Source of the DNA: JABDOU01 sp041609995
Lineage (GTDB): Bacteria > Actinomycetota > Acidimicrobiia > Spongiisociales > SHLN01
Assembly (NCBI GenBank): GCA_041609995.1
Contig: JBFIPU010000057.1
Location: 1-16,834 of the forward strand
Length of the DNA: 16,834 nucleotides
Reading direction: 5' to 3'
This document shows positions 7,221 through 14,275 of this stretch, in pieces (positions within the stretch are counted from its first letter, which is position 1; each line of letters starts with the position of its first letter). A program made the translations under genes and the position numbers. Below the pieces are notes generated by a model that was not told where the DNA came from, made no database searches, and saw only the letters and a program-made list of their open reading frames with translations.

Positions 7221-8698
7221 TGCAGTTTGACATGGAAGCGCTCGAACAGCTGTGTCGCGAGCGCGGCATGGAACTCGAAACCATGCTCGATGCCGTTGCC
7301 AACGGGCTCGTATCGGCGTACAAGCGAAGTCCGGGAGCGGCCGAAGAGGCACGCGTGACCATCGATCCCGATACCGGGGAAGTCATCGTGTACGGGCAGG
7401 AGCTGGACGAGGACGGGAACGTGACCCGCGAATGGGAGGACACGCCCAGTGACTTCGGGCGGATCGCTGCCCAGACCTTCAAGCAGGTGTTCCAGCAGCG
7501 GACCCGGGAGGCCAAGCGGGAACAGGTGTACGAGATCTATCACGGCCGCGAAAGCGAGCTGGTGACCGGCATGGTTCAACAGGTCGATCACCGCTACAGC
7601 ATGCTCGACCTGGGCGATGCCGAGGCCATCATGCCGTCCTCGGAGCGGATCCCGTATGAGCGTCTGGAGCGGGGCACGCGGGTGAAAGCGCTGATCCTCG
7701 AGGTGCGAGAAGAGGGAAAGGGCGCACCGATCGTCGTGTCGCGCAGCCACCCGGATTTCATCCGCAAGCTCTTTGAGCTCGAGGTGCCGGAGATCGCCGA
7801 AGGAATCGTCGAGATCCGCGGCCTGGCCCGCGAGGCCGGCCATCGCACGAAGGTCGCAGTGTTTTCCAATGACCGGCAGGTCGACGCCGTCGGAGCCTGC
7901 GTGGGTGCTCGTGGCTCGAGGGTCCGCCAGGTCGTCAACGAGCTCCGTGGGGAGAAGATCGACCTGTGTGAGTGGCAGGAAGACCCCAAGAAATACATCA
8001 CGGAAGCACTTTCACCCGTCAAAGGGGTCCGGGACGTGATCATCGATGAAGAAGAGAAGAAGGCCGTCGTGATCGTGCCCGACAACCAGCTGTCGTTGGC
8101 GATCGGCAAAGACGGCCAAAATGCCCGGCTGGCGGCCCGGATGACCGGGTATGGCATCGAGATCCGCCCCGAATCCAACCCCGAAGGATTGCCGCCGGAG
8201 GAGGAAACTCCGGCTGCAGTAACCGAAGGGGAAACGCCCGCCCCGCCCGCAGCCGATGGGGCCGATCAGCCCGGAGAGACCGAAGCGGCCGCCGTCCCGG
8301 ATGCCGGGGAAGGAGCGGCCGAGCCCGAGGCAGCCATGCCGGCAGCAGTGGAGGCGCCCGATACCGCAGGGCCGGCGTCGACCGAGGAGACCGAGGCAAC
8401 CGCCGTCCCGGCGGATGAGGCCCCGGTGGATGAGGCCCCGGTGGATGAGGCCCCGGTGGATGAGGCCCCGGTGGATGAGGTTCCGGTGGATGAGGTTCCG
8501 GTGGATGAGGTTCCGGTGGATGAGGTTCCGGCGGATGAGGTCCCGGCGGATGAGGTCCCGACGGATGTGGTTCCGGCGGATGTGGTTCCGGCGGATGTGG
8601 TTCCGGCGGATGAGGTCCCGGTGGATGAGGTCCCGGTGGATGAGGCCCCGGCGGATGAGGCCCCGGTCGGTGCCGGCGACGAGGAGGATCAGGTCTGA
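7220..8698 (+). CDS. nusA: Transcription termination/antitermination factor NusA with acidic repeat tail
   Basis: Binds RNA polymerase and nascent RNA and tunes pausing, termination and antitermination. Domains in order: NusA N-terminal domain (about 1-125), S1 domain (about 130-200, beginning with E-L-V-T-G-M-V), KH1 (about 200-275, G-A-R-G-S-R-V) and KH2 (about 275-345, A-I-G-K-D-G-Q-N-A-R-L-A). Actinobacterial NusA normally ends soon after KH2 at about 330-350 aa. This one continues to 492 aa with an Ala/Glu/Pro-rich linker and then 17 tandem five-residue units of the type V-D-E-A-P (residues 398-482). The tail resembles in charge, but not in sequence, the acidic AR repeats of E. coli NusA that bind the alpha C-terminal domain. 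The gene overlaps both rimP and infB by one base. AAGGTGA precedes the ATG. Confidence 0.95.
   Translation: MQFDMEALEQLCRERGMELETMLDAVANGLVSAYKRSPGAAEEARVTIDPDTGEVIVYGQELDEDGNVTREWEDTPSDFGRIAAQTFKQVFQQRTREAKREQVYEIYHGRESELVTGMVQQVDHRYSMLDLGDAEAIMPSSERIPYERLERGTRVKALILEVREEGKGAPIVVSRSHPDFIRKLFELEVPEIAEGIVEIRGLAREAGHRTKVAVFSNDRQVDAVGACVGARGSRVRQVVNELRGEKIDLCEWQEDPKKYITEALSPVKGVRDVIIDEEEKKAVVIVPDNQLSLAIGKDGQNARLAARMTGYGIEIRPESNPEGLPPEEETPAAVTEGETPAPPAADGADQPGETEAAAVPDAGEGAAEPEAAMPAAVEAPDTAGPASTEETEATAVPADEAPVDEAPVDEAPVDEAPVDEVPVDEVPVDEVPVDEVPADEVPADEVPTDVVPADVVPADVVPADEVPVDEVPVDEAPADEAPVGAGDEEDQV
8411..8665 (+). repeat. Tandem repeat, 17 copies of a 15-bp unit, inside nusA
   Basis: Uninterrupted units of the form GNGGATGAGGNNCCG, all in frame and each encoding five residues. 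By peptide the order is ADEAP once, VDEAP three times, VDEVP four times, ADEVP twice, TDVVP once, ADVVP twice, ADEVP once, VDEVP once, VDEAP once and ADEAP once. Runs of units identical in DNA (for example four copies ending GTTCCG at 8471-8530) point to recent tandem duplication by slippage or unequal exchange. Since 15 is a multiple of three, copy-number change would keep the frame. Confidence 0.97.
8682..8693 (+). promoter_or_regulatory. Strong ribosome binding site of infB within the end of nusA
   Basis: AGGAGG (8682-8687, 10 nt before the ATG) is followed by a second AGG at 8691-8693. It is the best Shine-Dalgarno match in the operon. It fits high expression of IF2 and re-initiation after the nusA stop, which shares one base with the infB ATG. 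Confidence 0.6.
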
Positions 8699-10848
8699 TG
8701 GCAAAGATGCGCGTCTACGAGCTCGCCCGGGAACTGGAGCTGGAGTCGAAGGATGTGCTGGCGCGCGCACAGGAGCTCGGAATCGAGGCCAAGACGGCCT
8801 CTTCCGGCCTTGATGAAGAGTCTTCCGAGCTGATTCGTTTGAGCTACCAGGAGGCTGACGGCGGGCCGGCCGCCGCCGCCGCCAGGGTCGAACCGGACGA
8901 GGCACCCCCGGCGGCTGAAGCGGCTGAGGCCGTGGTCGAACCAGAGGCAGCTCCCGCCGAAGAAGTCGCGGCGGCGGAGGAGCCAGCCGAAGAAGCAGTT
9001 ACCGAGGAGGCGGTCGCCGACGAACAAGCAGCCGAAGACGCGACGCCGGCGAGGGTAGAAGCCGATGAGGGAGAGCTGGGGCTGGTGGAGGTGCCGGAGG
9101 GCGTGACGGTCGGGCAGCTGGCCGAGGCGATGGGTGTGCCGGTGGGGCCGGTCGTGCGCAACCTCATCGAGATGGGGCAGATGGCAGCCGCCGACGCGCC
9201 GGTGCCGGAGAAGGTTCTCGACGACCTGGCGGCACGATTCGGCTACATGGTCACCGTCGCTGCCGAACAGGTGAAAGAAGTCGAGGTGGTGTCGCTCCGC
9301 GCCGAGGTCCACGAGGACGACACCGCAGCCGATCTCGTCACGCGTCCACCTGTCATCACCATCATGGGCCATGTCGACCACGGCAAGACCCAGTTGCTCG
9401 ACACGATTCGCAGCGCAAACGTCGTGGCCGGAGAGGCAGGCGGCATCACCCAGCACATCGGTGCGTATCAAGTGGAGCTGCCTGACGGCGGAAAGCTCAC
9501 ATTCGTGGACACTCCTGGCCACGAGGCGTTCACCTCGCTTCGGGCGCGAGGAGCCAATGTCACCGACATCGTGGTACTCGTGGTGGCCGCCAACGACGGG
9601 GTGATGCCCCAGACCGTCGAGGCCATCAGCCACGCCAAGGCAGCCAAGGTGCCCATCATCGTGGCGGTCAACAAGATGGATCTCCCCGAGGCCGATCCGT
9701 ATGCGGCGCGGGCCCAGCTCACCGAGCACGACCTCGTCACCGAGGATCTGGGAGGCGAGGTTCTGTCGGCCGAGGTATCAGCCCTCACCGGCGACGGGAT
9801 CGACGACCTGCTCGAGCTCATCGCCCTCACGGCCGAGCTCGAGGACCTCAAGGCAAACCCCAAACCGGCTGCCAGTGGAGTCGTCATCGAGGCCAACCTC
9901 GATCCCCAGCGCGGTCCCCTCGGTTCGGTCATCGTCCAGCGGGGCACCTTGAAGGTCGGAGACAGCCTGGTGTCGGGACCGGTCTACGGCCGGGTGCGTG
10001 CGCTCATCGATGACAAGGGAAACCAGATCAAGGTGGCGCCCCCTTCCACGCCGGTCCAGGTCATGGGATGGGGAGGCGTACCCGATGCCGGAGAACGGTT
10101 CGAAGTCGTCGAAAACGACAAAGTGGCGCGGCGCCGCGCCGAGGCCCGGGAAGCCGAGCTGCGGAGCGAGAACCTGGTTGTGCCGACATCCGCCGAGCGG
10201 ATGGCCAACTTGCTCGAAGAGCTGCGAACGGCGGGCGACGCCGAGTTGCGTCTCATCATCAAGGCTGACGTGCACGGATCTCTGGAGGCCATCCGCGACA
10301 AGGTCAATCAGATCGAGCGGGAAGGCGGCAAGATCGTCCTCGTACACTCGTTGGTCGGAGGGATCTCTGAACGCGACGTCGTGTTGGCCGAGGCCTCGGA
10401 GGCGATCATCATGGGCTTCAATGTCCGGCCCGACAGCAAGGCTCGCAAGGCGGCCGAACAGCGCGGGGTCGAGATCCGCACCTACAACATCATCTACGAG
10501 CTCCTGGACGAAATCGAGCAGTTGCTGGTGGGCAAATTGGCTCCGGAAGAGATCGAGGACCTGCTGGGAGTGGCCGAGGTCCGCGACACGTTCCGGGCGC
10601 CGCGTCTGGGGACCGTGGCCGGCTGCTACATCACCGAGGGCGAGGTCTCCCGCAACGATCGGGTGCGCCTGGTTCGCGACGGCGTGGTGGTGTACACCGG
10701 GCAGGTGGCGTCGCTTCGTCGCTTCAAAGACGACGTGCAGTCGGTGTCCTCTGGCTTCGAATGCGGTATCGGCCTGACCAATTTTCGGGATATCAAGGTC
10801 GGAGACATCATCGAGGCGTACCGGGTTCGCGAAGTCGCCCGCACCTGA
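8698..10848 (+). CDS. infB: Translation initiation factor IF-2
   Basis: A GTPase that brings initiator fMet-tRNA to the 30S subunit and promotes 70S formation. An IF2-N domain occupies about residues 1-55, an Ala/Glu/Pro-rich acidic linker about 60-120, and a second IF2-N-like domain about 125-175 (T-V-G-Q-L-A-E-A-M-G). The G domain has G1 G-H-V-D-H-G-K-T (224-231), the switch region G-G-I-T-Q-H-I-G, G3 D-T-P-G-H (271-275) and G4 N-K-M-D (325-328). Domains II, III and the fMet-tRNA-binding domain IV follow; G-F-N-V-R-P and the Y-N-I-I-Y segment are visible. At 716 aa with a modest linker it is shorter than many actinobacterial IF2 proteins. It starts on the last base of nusA, leaving no room for ylxR, which commonly lies between the two. 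Confidence 0.97.
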   Translation: MAKMRVYELARELELESKDVLARAQELGIEAKTASSGLDEESSELIRLSYQEADGGPAAAAARVEPDEAPPAAEAAEAVVEPEAAPAEEVAAAEEPAEEAVTEEAVADEQAAEDATPARVEADEGELGLVEVPEGVTVGQLAEAMGVPVGPVVRNLIEMGQMAAADAPVPEKVLDDLAARFGYMVTVAAEQVKEVEVVSLRAEVHEDDTAADLVTRPPVITIMGHVDHGKTQLLDTIRSANVVAGEAGGITQHIGAYQVELPDGGKLTFVDTPGHEAFTSLRARGANVTDIVVLVVAANDGVMPQTVEAISHAKAAKVPIIVAVNKMDLPEADPYAARAQLTEHDLVTEDLGGEVLSAEVSALTGDGIDDLLELIALTAELEDLKANPKPAASGVVIEANLDPQRGPLGSVIVQRGTLKVGDSLVSGPVYGRVRALIDDKGNQIKVAPPSTPVQVMGWGGVPDAGERFEVVENDKVARRRAEAREAELRSENLVVPTSAERMANLLEELRTAGDAELRLIIKADVHGSLEAIRDKVNQIEREGGKIVLVHSLVGGISERDVVLAEASEAIIMGFNVRPDSKARKAAEQRGVEIRTYNIIYELLDEIEQLLVGKLAPEEIEDLLGVAEVRDTFRAPRLGTVAGCYITEGEVSRNDRVRLVRDGVVVYTGQVASLRRFKDDVQSVSSGFECGIGLTNFRDIKVGDIIEAYRVREVART

Positions 10849-10854
10849 TCGGGC

Positions 10855-11151
10855 ATGGATGCGCGAGCCCTCGAGGTGGCGCTCCGGCTCCCGGCCGTAC
10901 GTTCGCTCAAGGCGAAACGCAGCGTGGTGCGCCACGTCATTCGCGATCTCCACAAGGCGTTCCCGCAAACCGGCGTCGCCGAAGTCGGACACCAGGACCA
11001 GTGGCAGCGGGCGACCCTGGGGATAGCACTGGTGGCCGAACAATCGGGCACCCTCGATCGGGCAGTGCACCAAATCACCCGTTTTATCGATCGTCGGCCA
11101 GACGTAGAGTTGTTGTCGATCACAGCTGCCTATCTGGAACCGGACGCCTGA
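10855..11151 (+). CDS. ylxP: DUF503 family protein (YlxP-like)
   Basis: A 98-aa protein of the DUF503 family, found next to infB/rbfA in many Gram-positive bacteria and linked to ribosome biogenesis by position; its biochemistry is not established here. Diagnostic stretches are R-S-L-K-A-K-R near residue 17, V-A-E-V-G-H-Q-D-Q-W-Q-R near 41-52 and G-I-A-L-V-A after it, matching the family pattern of S-L-K-x-K-R and H-Q-D-x-W-Q-R. ATG 10855 begins 6 nt after the infB stop with only a weak ribosome binding site, so it probably relies on coupling. The rbfA ATG follows its stop by 2 nt. Confidence 0.88.
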   Translation: MDARALEVALRLPAVRSLKAKRSVVRHVIRDLHKAFPQTGVAEVGHQDQWQRATLGIALVAEQSGTLDRAVHQITRFIDRRPDVELLSITAAYLEPDA

Positions 11152-11153
11152 TC

Positions 11154-11495
11154 ATGACCACCAGCCGTATGCGCCGAGTCAACGAGCTTCTGCGTGAGGT
11201 CATCGCCGAAGAGGTCACGTATCTGAAGGACCCGGGCCTCGGTTTTCTCACGATCACCGGGGTCGACACGTCGCCAGATTTGCGCAACGCCACTGTCTAC
11301 TACTCGGTGCTCGGCTCCGAGGAGGAGGAGGAGGCCACCGCCGCCGCCCTCGACCGGGCTACTCCGAGAATCCAGGCTGCCATCGGCCCCCAGGTGCGCC
11401 TGAAGTACATCCCCAAGCTGCTCTTTGTTCGGGATCCGGCCATCGAAACCGGTCTGCGCATAGAGGAACGGCTCCGGGAGATACGCGGTGACTGA
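11154..11495 (+). CDS. rbfA: 30S ribosome-binding factor RbfA
   Basis: A small KH-fold factor that binds the 30S subunit during 16S rRNA 5'-end maturation and cold adaptation. The 113-aa product shows R-R-V-N-E-L-L-R-E-V-I-A-E-E near the N-terminus, then K-D-P-G-L-G-F-L-T-I-T-G-V and the hallmark S-P-D-L-R-N-A-T-V-Y-Y-S-V-L-G, ending with P-K-L-L-F-V-R-D near residue 90. The frame is open upstream for over 100 codons, but that stretch is a shadow of infB and ylxP. ATG 11154 starts the recognisable protein, and ATG 11169 is a weaker alternative. The last 8 nt overlap nrnA. The order infB-ylxP-rbfA-nrnA-truB-ribF is a conserved ribosome-biogenesis operon. Confidence 0.93.
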   Translation: MTTSRMRRVNELLREVIAEEVTYLKDPGLGFLTITGVDTSPDLRNATVYYSVLGSEEEEEATAAALDRATPRIQAAIGPQVRLKYIPKLLFVRDPAIETGLRIEERLREIRGD

Positions 11496-12435
11496 TCTGG
11501 ATCGCGCCGCCACCGTTCTCGCCGGTGCCACGCAGGTCGCAATCAGCTGTCACCAGGGGCCCGATGGAGACGCCCTCGGCTCGGCACTCGGCTTCGGGCT
11601 GGCAGCCCAGGGCGCCGGCAAGGACGTATCGGTTTCGTTCTCGGAACCCTTCGTGGTGCCCGACAACCTCGCATTCCTGCCGAGCGACCTGTTGGTCGAA
11701 CCCGACGAGTTTCCAGCCGAGCCCGAGGTCATGGTCGTCTTCGATACCGCTGACCAGAGCCGCCTCGGATCGCTCGTGCCCATCAGCAAAGCGGCCGGCA
11801 CGTTGATCGTCATCGACCACCACATCACCAACGCGGGGTTCGGAGATATCAATCTCATCGACCCCGAAGCAGGGGCCAGCGCCCTCATCGCCTGCCGGCT
11901 CCTCGACCGGCTGGGCTGGCCGATGAGCGCGGAAATCGCCACGTGCCTGCATGTGGGCCTGGTCACCGACACCGGCAGGTTCCAATACTCGAATACCTCA
12001 CCCGAGCTGCTCCGGACGGCTGCCGACCTGGTCGAAGCCGGGGCCGATCCGGCGATGATCGGCCGGCAGATCTACGAATCGGTCCCGTTCGGATTCCTTT
12101 CAGTGGCGGCGGCCGTCACCGGCCGGGCCGTGCTGGAGCCGGACAAGGACTTCGTGTGGTCGATCCTCTATGACGAGGACCTCGTTCGGGCGGGTCTCGA
12201 TCCGTCGGCGGTCCCGGGCTTGATTGACGAGATCCGCATCGTGCGCGAGGCCGAGACGGCCTGCCTGGTGAAGGATGTGGAGGGACCGGTAGAGGTATCC
12301 CTGCGGTCTCGCACCCATGTCGACGTCGGGGCGATCGCATCGGCGGCAGGAGGAGGCGGTCATGCCCGGGCTGCGGGGTTCACCTTCGACGGATCCGTCG
12401 ATGAGGCGGTCGCTCTCGTTCGTGCGGCTCTGTGA
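11488..12435 (+). CDS. nrnA: DHH/DHHA1 phosphoesterase, NrnA-like oligoribonuclease / pAp phosphatase
   Basis: Predicted to degrade very short RNA oligomers and to dephosphorylate pAp to AMP, as NrnA does in Firmicutes and mycobacteria. All DHH motifs are present: H22 and D26/D28 in H-Q-G-P-D-G-D-A-L-G-S, D86 in F-D-T-A-D, D110-H-H in V-I-D-H-H, and D161 in V-T-D-T-G-R-F. The C-terminal DHHA1 substrate-binding motif G-G-G-G-H-A-R-A-A-G holds H292. At 315 aa it has the normal length, with neither CBS nor extra domains. GTG 11488 overlaps rbfA by 8 nt and has GGGAG upstream. Its stop overlaps the truB GTG (GTGA). The precise in vivo substrate (nanoRNA, pAp or cyclic dinucleotide products) cannot be told from sequence. 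Confidence 0.9.
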   Translation: MTDLDRAATVLAGATQVAISCHQGPDGDALGSALGFGLAAQGAGKDVSVSFSEPFVVPDNLAFLPSDLLVEPDEFPAEPEVMVVFDTADQSRLGSLVPISKAAGTLIVIDHHITNAGFGDINLIDPEAGASALIACRLLDRLGWPMSAEIATCLHVGLVTDTGRFQYSNTSPELLRTAADLVEAGADPAMIGRQIYESVPFGFLSVAAAVTGRAVLEPDKDFVWSILYDEDLVRAGLDPSAVPGLIDEIRIVREAETACLVKDVEGPVEVSLRSRTHVDVGAIASAAGGGGHARAAGFTFDGSVDEAVALVRAAL

Positions 12436-13295
12436 TCGGTTTTCTCTTGATCGACAAGCCAGCGGGATGGACCTCCCATGATGTCGTGGCGAAAGTCCGG
12501 CGGTTGAGCGGCGTGAAGAAGGTGGGGCATGCCGGTACCCTCGATCCGATGGCGACGGGGTTGCTCGTCGTGGCGATCGGACCAGTCACGCGATTGCTGC
12601 GTTTCTTGCAAGACCTGCGCAAGACCTATGTCGCAGAGGCCCGGTTCGGAGTCGCCACCGACACGTTGGATGCCGATGGCGTAGTGCTGACGGAGTCGCC
12701 CATGCCGATCGTCCGCGCCGACCTGGAACAGGCGGTGGCCAAGTTCGTCGGTACCATCGAACAAACACCCCCGATGGTCTCGGCGGTGAAGGTGGGTGGC
12801 AAGAAGCTCTACGAGCTGGCCCGGGAAGGCAAAGAAGTTGCCCGTCATCCTCGACCGGTCACGATTCATCGTTTGGACGTTCTCGGGTTCGAGGCAGGGG
12901 AGTACCCGATTGCCTCGTTCCGCATCAATTCTTCGAAAGGTACCTACATCCGGACGCTGATCGACGATGTTGCGCGGGAGATGGGAGGCCGGGCCCACCT
13001 GACGGCGCTCCGGCGGACTGCGAACGGCTCGCTCAACGTGGCCGACGCCGTCACGATCCCGGAACTCGAGGCGACCGGCGTCGAACCCCACCTGCTGGCC
13101 CCGGCTACAGCGCTCGCCGATCTGGCTTCCTTCACCGTGGGGGAGGACGACGTCCGCGCACTCCTGAACGGGCGGCAGGTGCAGTTGGCCGAGCCCGTCG
13201 AGGGTACCGTCGTCGCCCTCGGGCCGTCCGGCGAATTGTTGGCGGTGGGCGAGTCGGAGTCCGGTTGGTTTCGGCCGCAGGTCGTCATTCGATGA
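12432..13295 (+). CDS. truB: tRNA pseudouridine(55) synthase TruB
   Basis: Isomerises U55 to pseudouridine in the T-loop of nearly all tRNAs and acts as a tRNA chaperone. The N-terminus reads G-F-L-L-I-D-K-P-A-G-W-T-S-H-D. The catalytic aspartate is D38 in G-H-A-G-T-L-D-P-M-A-T-G-L-L. Further family motifs are K-T-Y near residue 65, Q-T-P-P-M-V-S-A-V-K near 112 and S-S-K-G-T-Y-I-R-T-L near 170. A C-terminal segment of about 70 residues resembles the actinobacterial PUA-like end. Length 287 aa is typical. The GTG start shares 4 nt with the nrnA stop (GTGA), and the stop shares 4 nt with the ribF start (ATGA), so translation runs through as a coupled series. Confidence 0.95.
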   Translation: MIGFLLIDKPAGWTSHDVVAKVRRLSGVKKVGHAGTLDPMATGLLVVAIGPVTRLLRFLQDLRKTYVAEARFGVATDTLDADGVVLTESPMPIVRADLEQAVAKFVGTIEQTPPMVSAVKVGGKKLYELAREGKEVARHPRPVTIHRLDVLGFEAGEYPIASFRINSSKGTYIRTLIDDVAREMGGRAHLTALRRTANGSLNVADAVTIPELEATGVEPHLLAPATALADLASFTVGEDDVRALLNGRQVQLAEPVEGTVVALGPSGELLAVGESESGWFRPQVVIR

Positions 13296-14203
13296 GGGTC
13301 CTGCGCGGTGACCCCCGGGTGTGGGACACCGAGCAGTCGGCGGTGGCGATCGGGATGCTGGATGGGGTTCATCTCGGCCACCGGGCCCTGATCGAGCACC
13401 TGCTCGATGCTGGCGCCGGGTTGACGCCGACGGTCCTGACGTTCGAGCCGCATCCCCGATTCATCCTGAGCCCCGACGCTCCGCCCATGCGACTCTCCTC
13501 ACTCTCCCAAAAAGCCGAGATGCTCAAGGAACTCGGCCTTGAGGTCCTGGCGATCGCCGATTTCACCGAAGAATTCTCCAGACTGACCCCGGAAGAGTTC
13601 TGCGCCGAATACCTCGTGACAGGCCTCGACGCCAGGCTGGTCGTCGTCGCCGAGCCGTTTCGCTTCGGTGCTGGGGGCCGGGGCACGGTGGCGGACCTCC
13701 GGGCATGGGGGAGCCGGATGGGGTTCGACGTCTCGCCCATCGCCCCGGCCATGGATGGCGATCTGAAGATCTCGTCGACCACGATTCGCAATGCGGTGGC
13801 GGCAGGCGACATGGAGACCGCCGCCCGCCAGTTGGGCCGGCCCTTTCGCCTCATCGGTACGGTGGTCGAGGGTCGGCGGATGGGAGAAGAGATAGGTTTC
13901 CCCACGGCCAACCTCTCTCTGGATGAGGATCTGGCTCTTCCCGGGCGCGGGGTATATCGGGCGATCGCCACCCTCGGCGGCGACGCTTACAAGGCGGCCG
14001 TCAACGTCGGCGTGCGACCAACCACCACGGGCGATGGCGTGCTCACTGTCGAAGCACACCTGCTGGATTTCGATGAAAGCATTTATGGAAGGGAGCTGAC
14101 AATCGACTTCCTCAACAAGCTGCGGGACGAGCAAGCATTCGAGTCCGTCGAAAGCCTCCGAGAGCAAATCGCCCGGGACGTCGAGGTGGTGCGCACTTCC
14201 TAG
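13292..14203 (+). CDS. ribF: Bifunctional riboflavin kinase / FAD synthetase
   Basis: Phosphorylates riboflavin to FMN and adenylylates FMN to FAD. The N-terminal nucleotidyltransferase domain has G-M-L-D-G-V-H-L-G-H (21-30) and F-E-P-H-P near 50, plus the I-S-S-T-T-I-R motif of this superfamily near residue 160. The C-terminal riboflavin kinase domain (about 180-303) has G-F-P-T-A-N-L at 202-208, G-V-Y near 220, N-V-G-V-R-P-T near 237 and E-A-H-L-L-D-F near 254. The 303-aa length is normal. A TTG at 13265 opens the frame earlier, but ATG 13292 forms the ATGA overlap with truB and gives the family N-terminus. It appears to be the last gene of the operon. No intrinsic terminator is visible after it, and rpsO and pnp, which often follow, are not here. 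Confidence 0.95.
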   Translation: MRVLRGDPRVWDTEQSAVAIGMLDGVHLGHRALIEHLLDAGAGLTPTVLTFEPHPRFILSPDAPPMRLSSLSQKAEMLKELGLEVLAIADFTEEFSRLTPEEFCAEYLVTGLDARLVVVAEPFRFGAGGRGTVADLRAWGSRMGFDVSPIAPAMDGDLKISSTTIRNAVAAGDMETAARQLGRPFRLIGTVVEGRRMGEEIGFPTANLSLDEDLALPGRGVYRAIATLGGDAYKAAVNVGVRPTTTGDGVLTVEAHLLDFDESIYGRELTIDFLNKLRDEQAFESVESLREQIARDVEVVRTS

Positions 14204-14275
14204 ATCGCTTCAGATGAACCGTGGCCGGTCCACAGACCCCTTGCAGTCGTTTCCGGCTTTCGTCACGCTGAAGCA

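Noticed and set aside
8411..8665. CRISPR-like appearance of the regular repeat block
   Set aside because: Units of 15 bp are directly adjacent with no spacers, lie in frame within nusA and have no palindromic repeat or cas genes nearby.
8256..8813. Forward and reverse repeat-bearing frames (R-W-M-R-P type and L-I-H-R type) over the nusA tail
   Set aside because: They are only alternative-frame readings of the 15-bp repeat and have no start signal or independent coding evidence.
9778..11073. Long reverse-strand open frames (also 2281-3291, 5264-6427, 8689-9729 and 15372-16409)
   Set aside because: Each lies antisense to a clearly identified gene, is rich in His/Arg/Gln/Gly as expected for complements of high-GC codons, and shows no domain.
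14221..14233. Small hairpin GTGG/CCAC after ribF as an operon terminator
   Set aside because: The stem is only 4 bp and there is no T-tract, so it cannot be called an intrinsic terminator.
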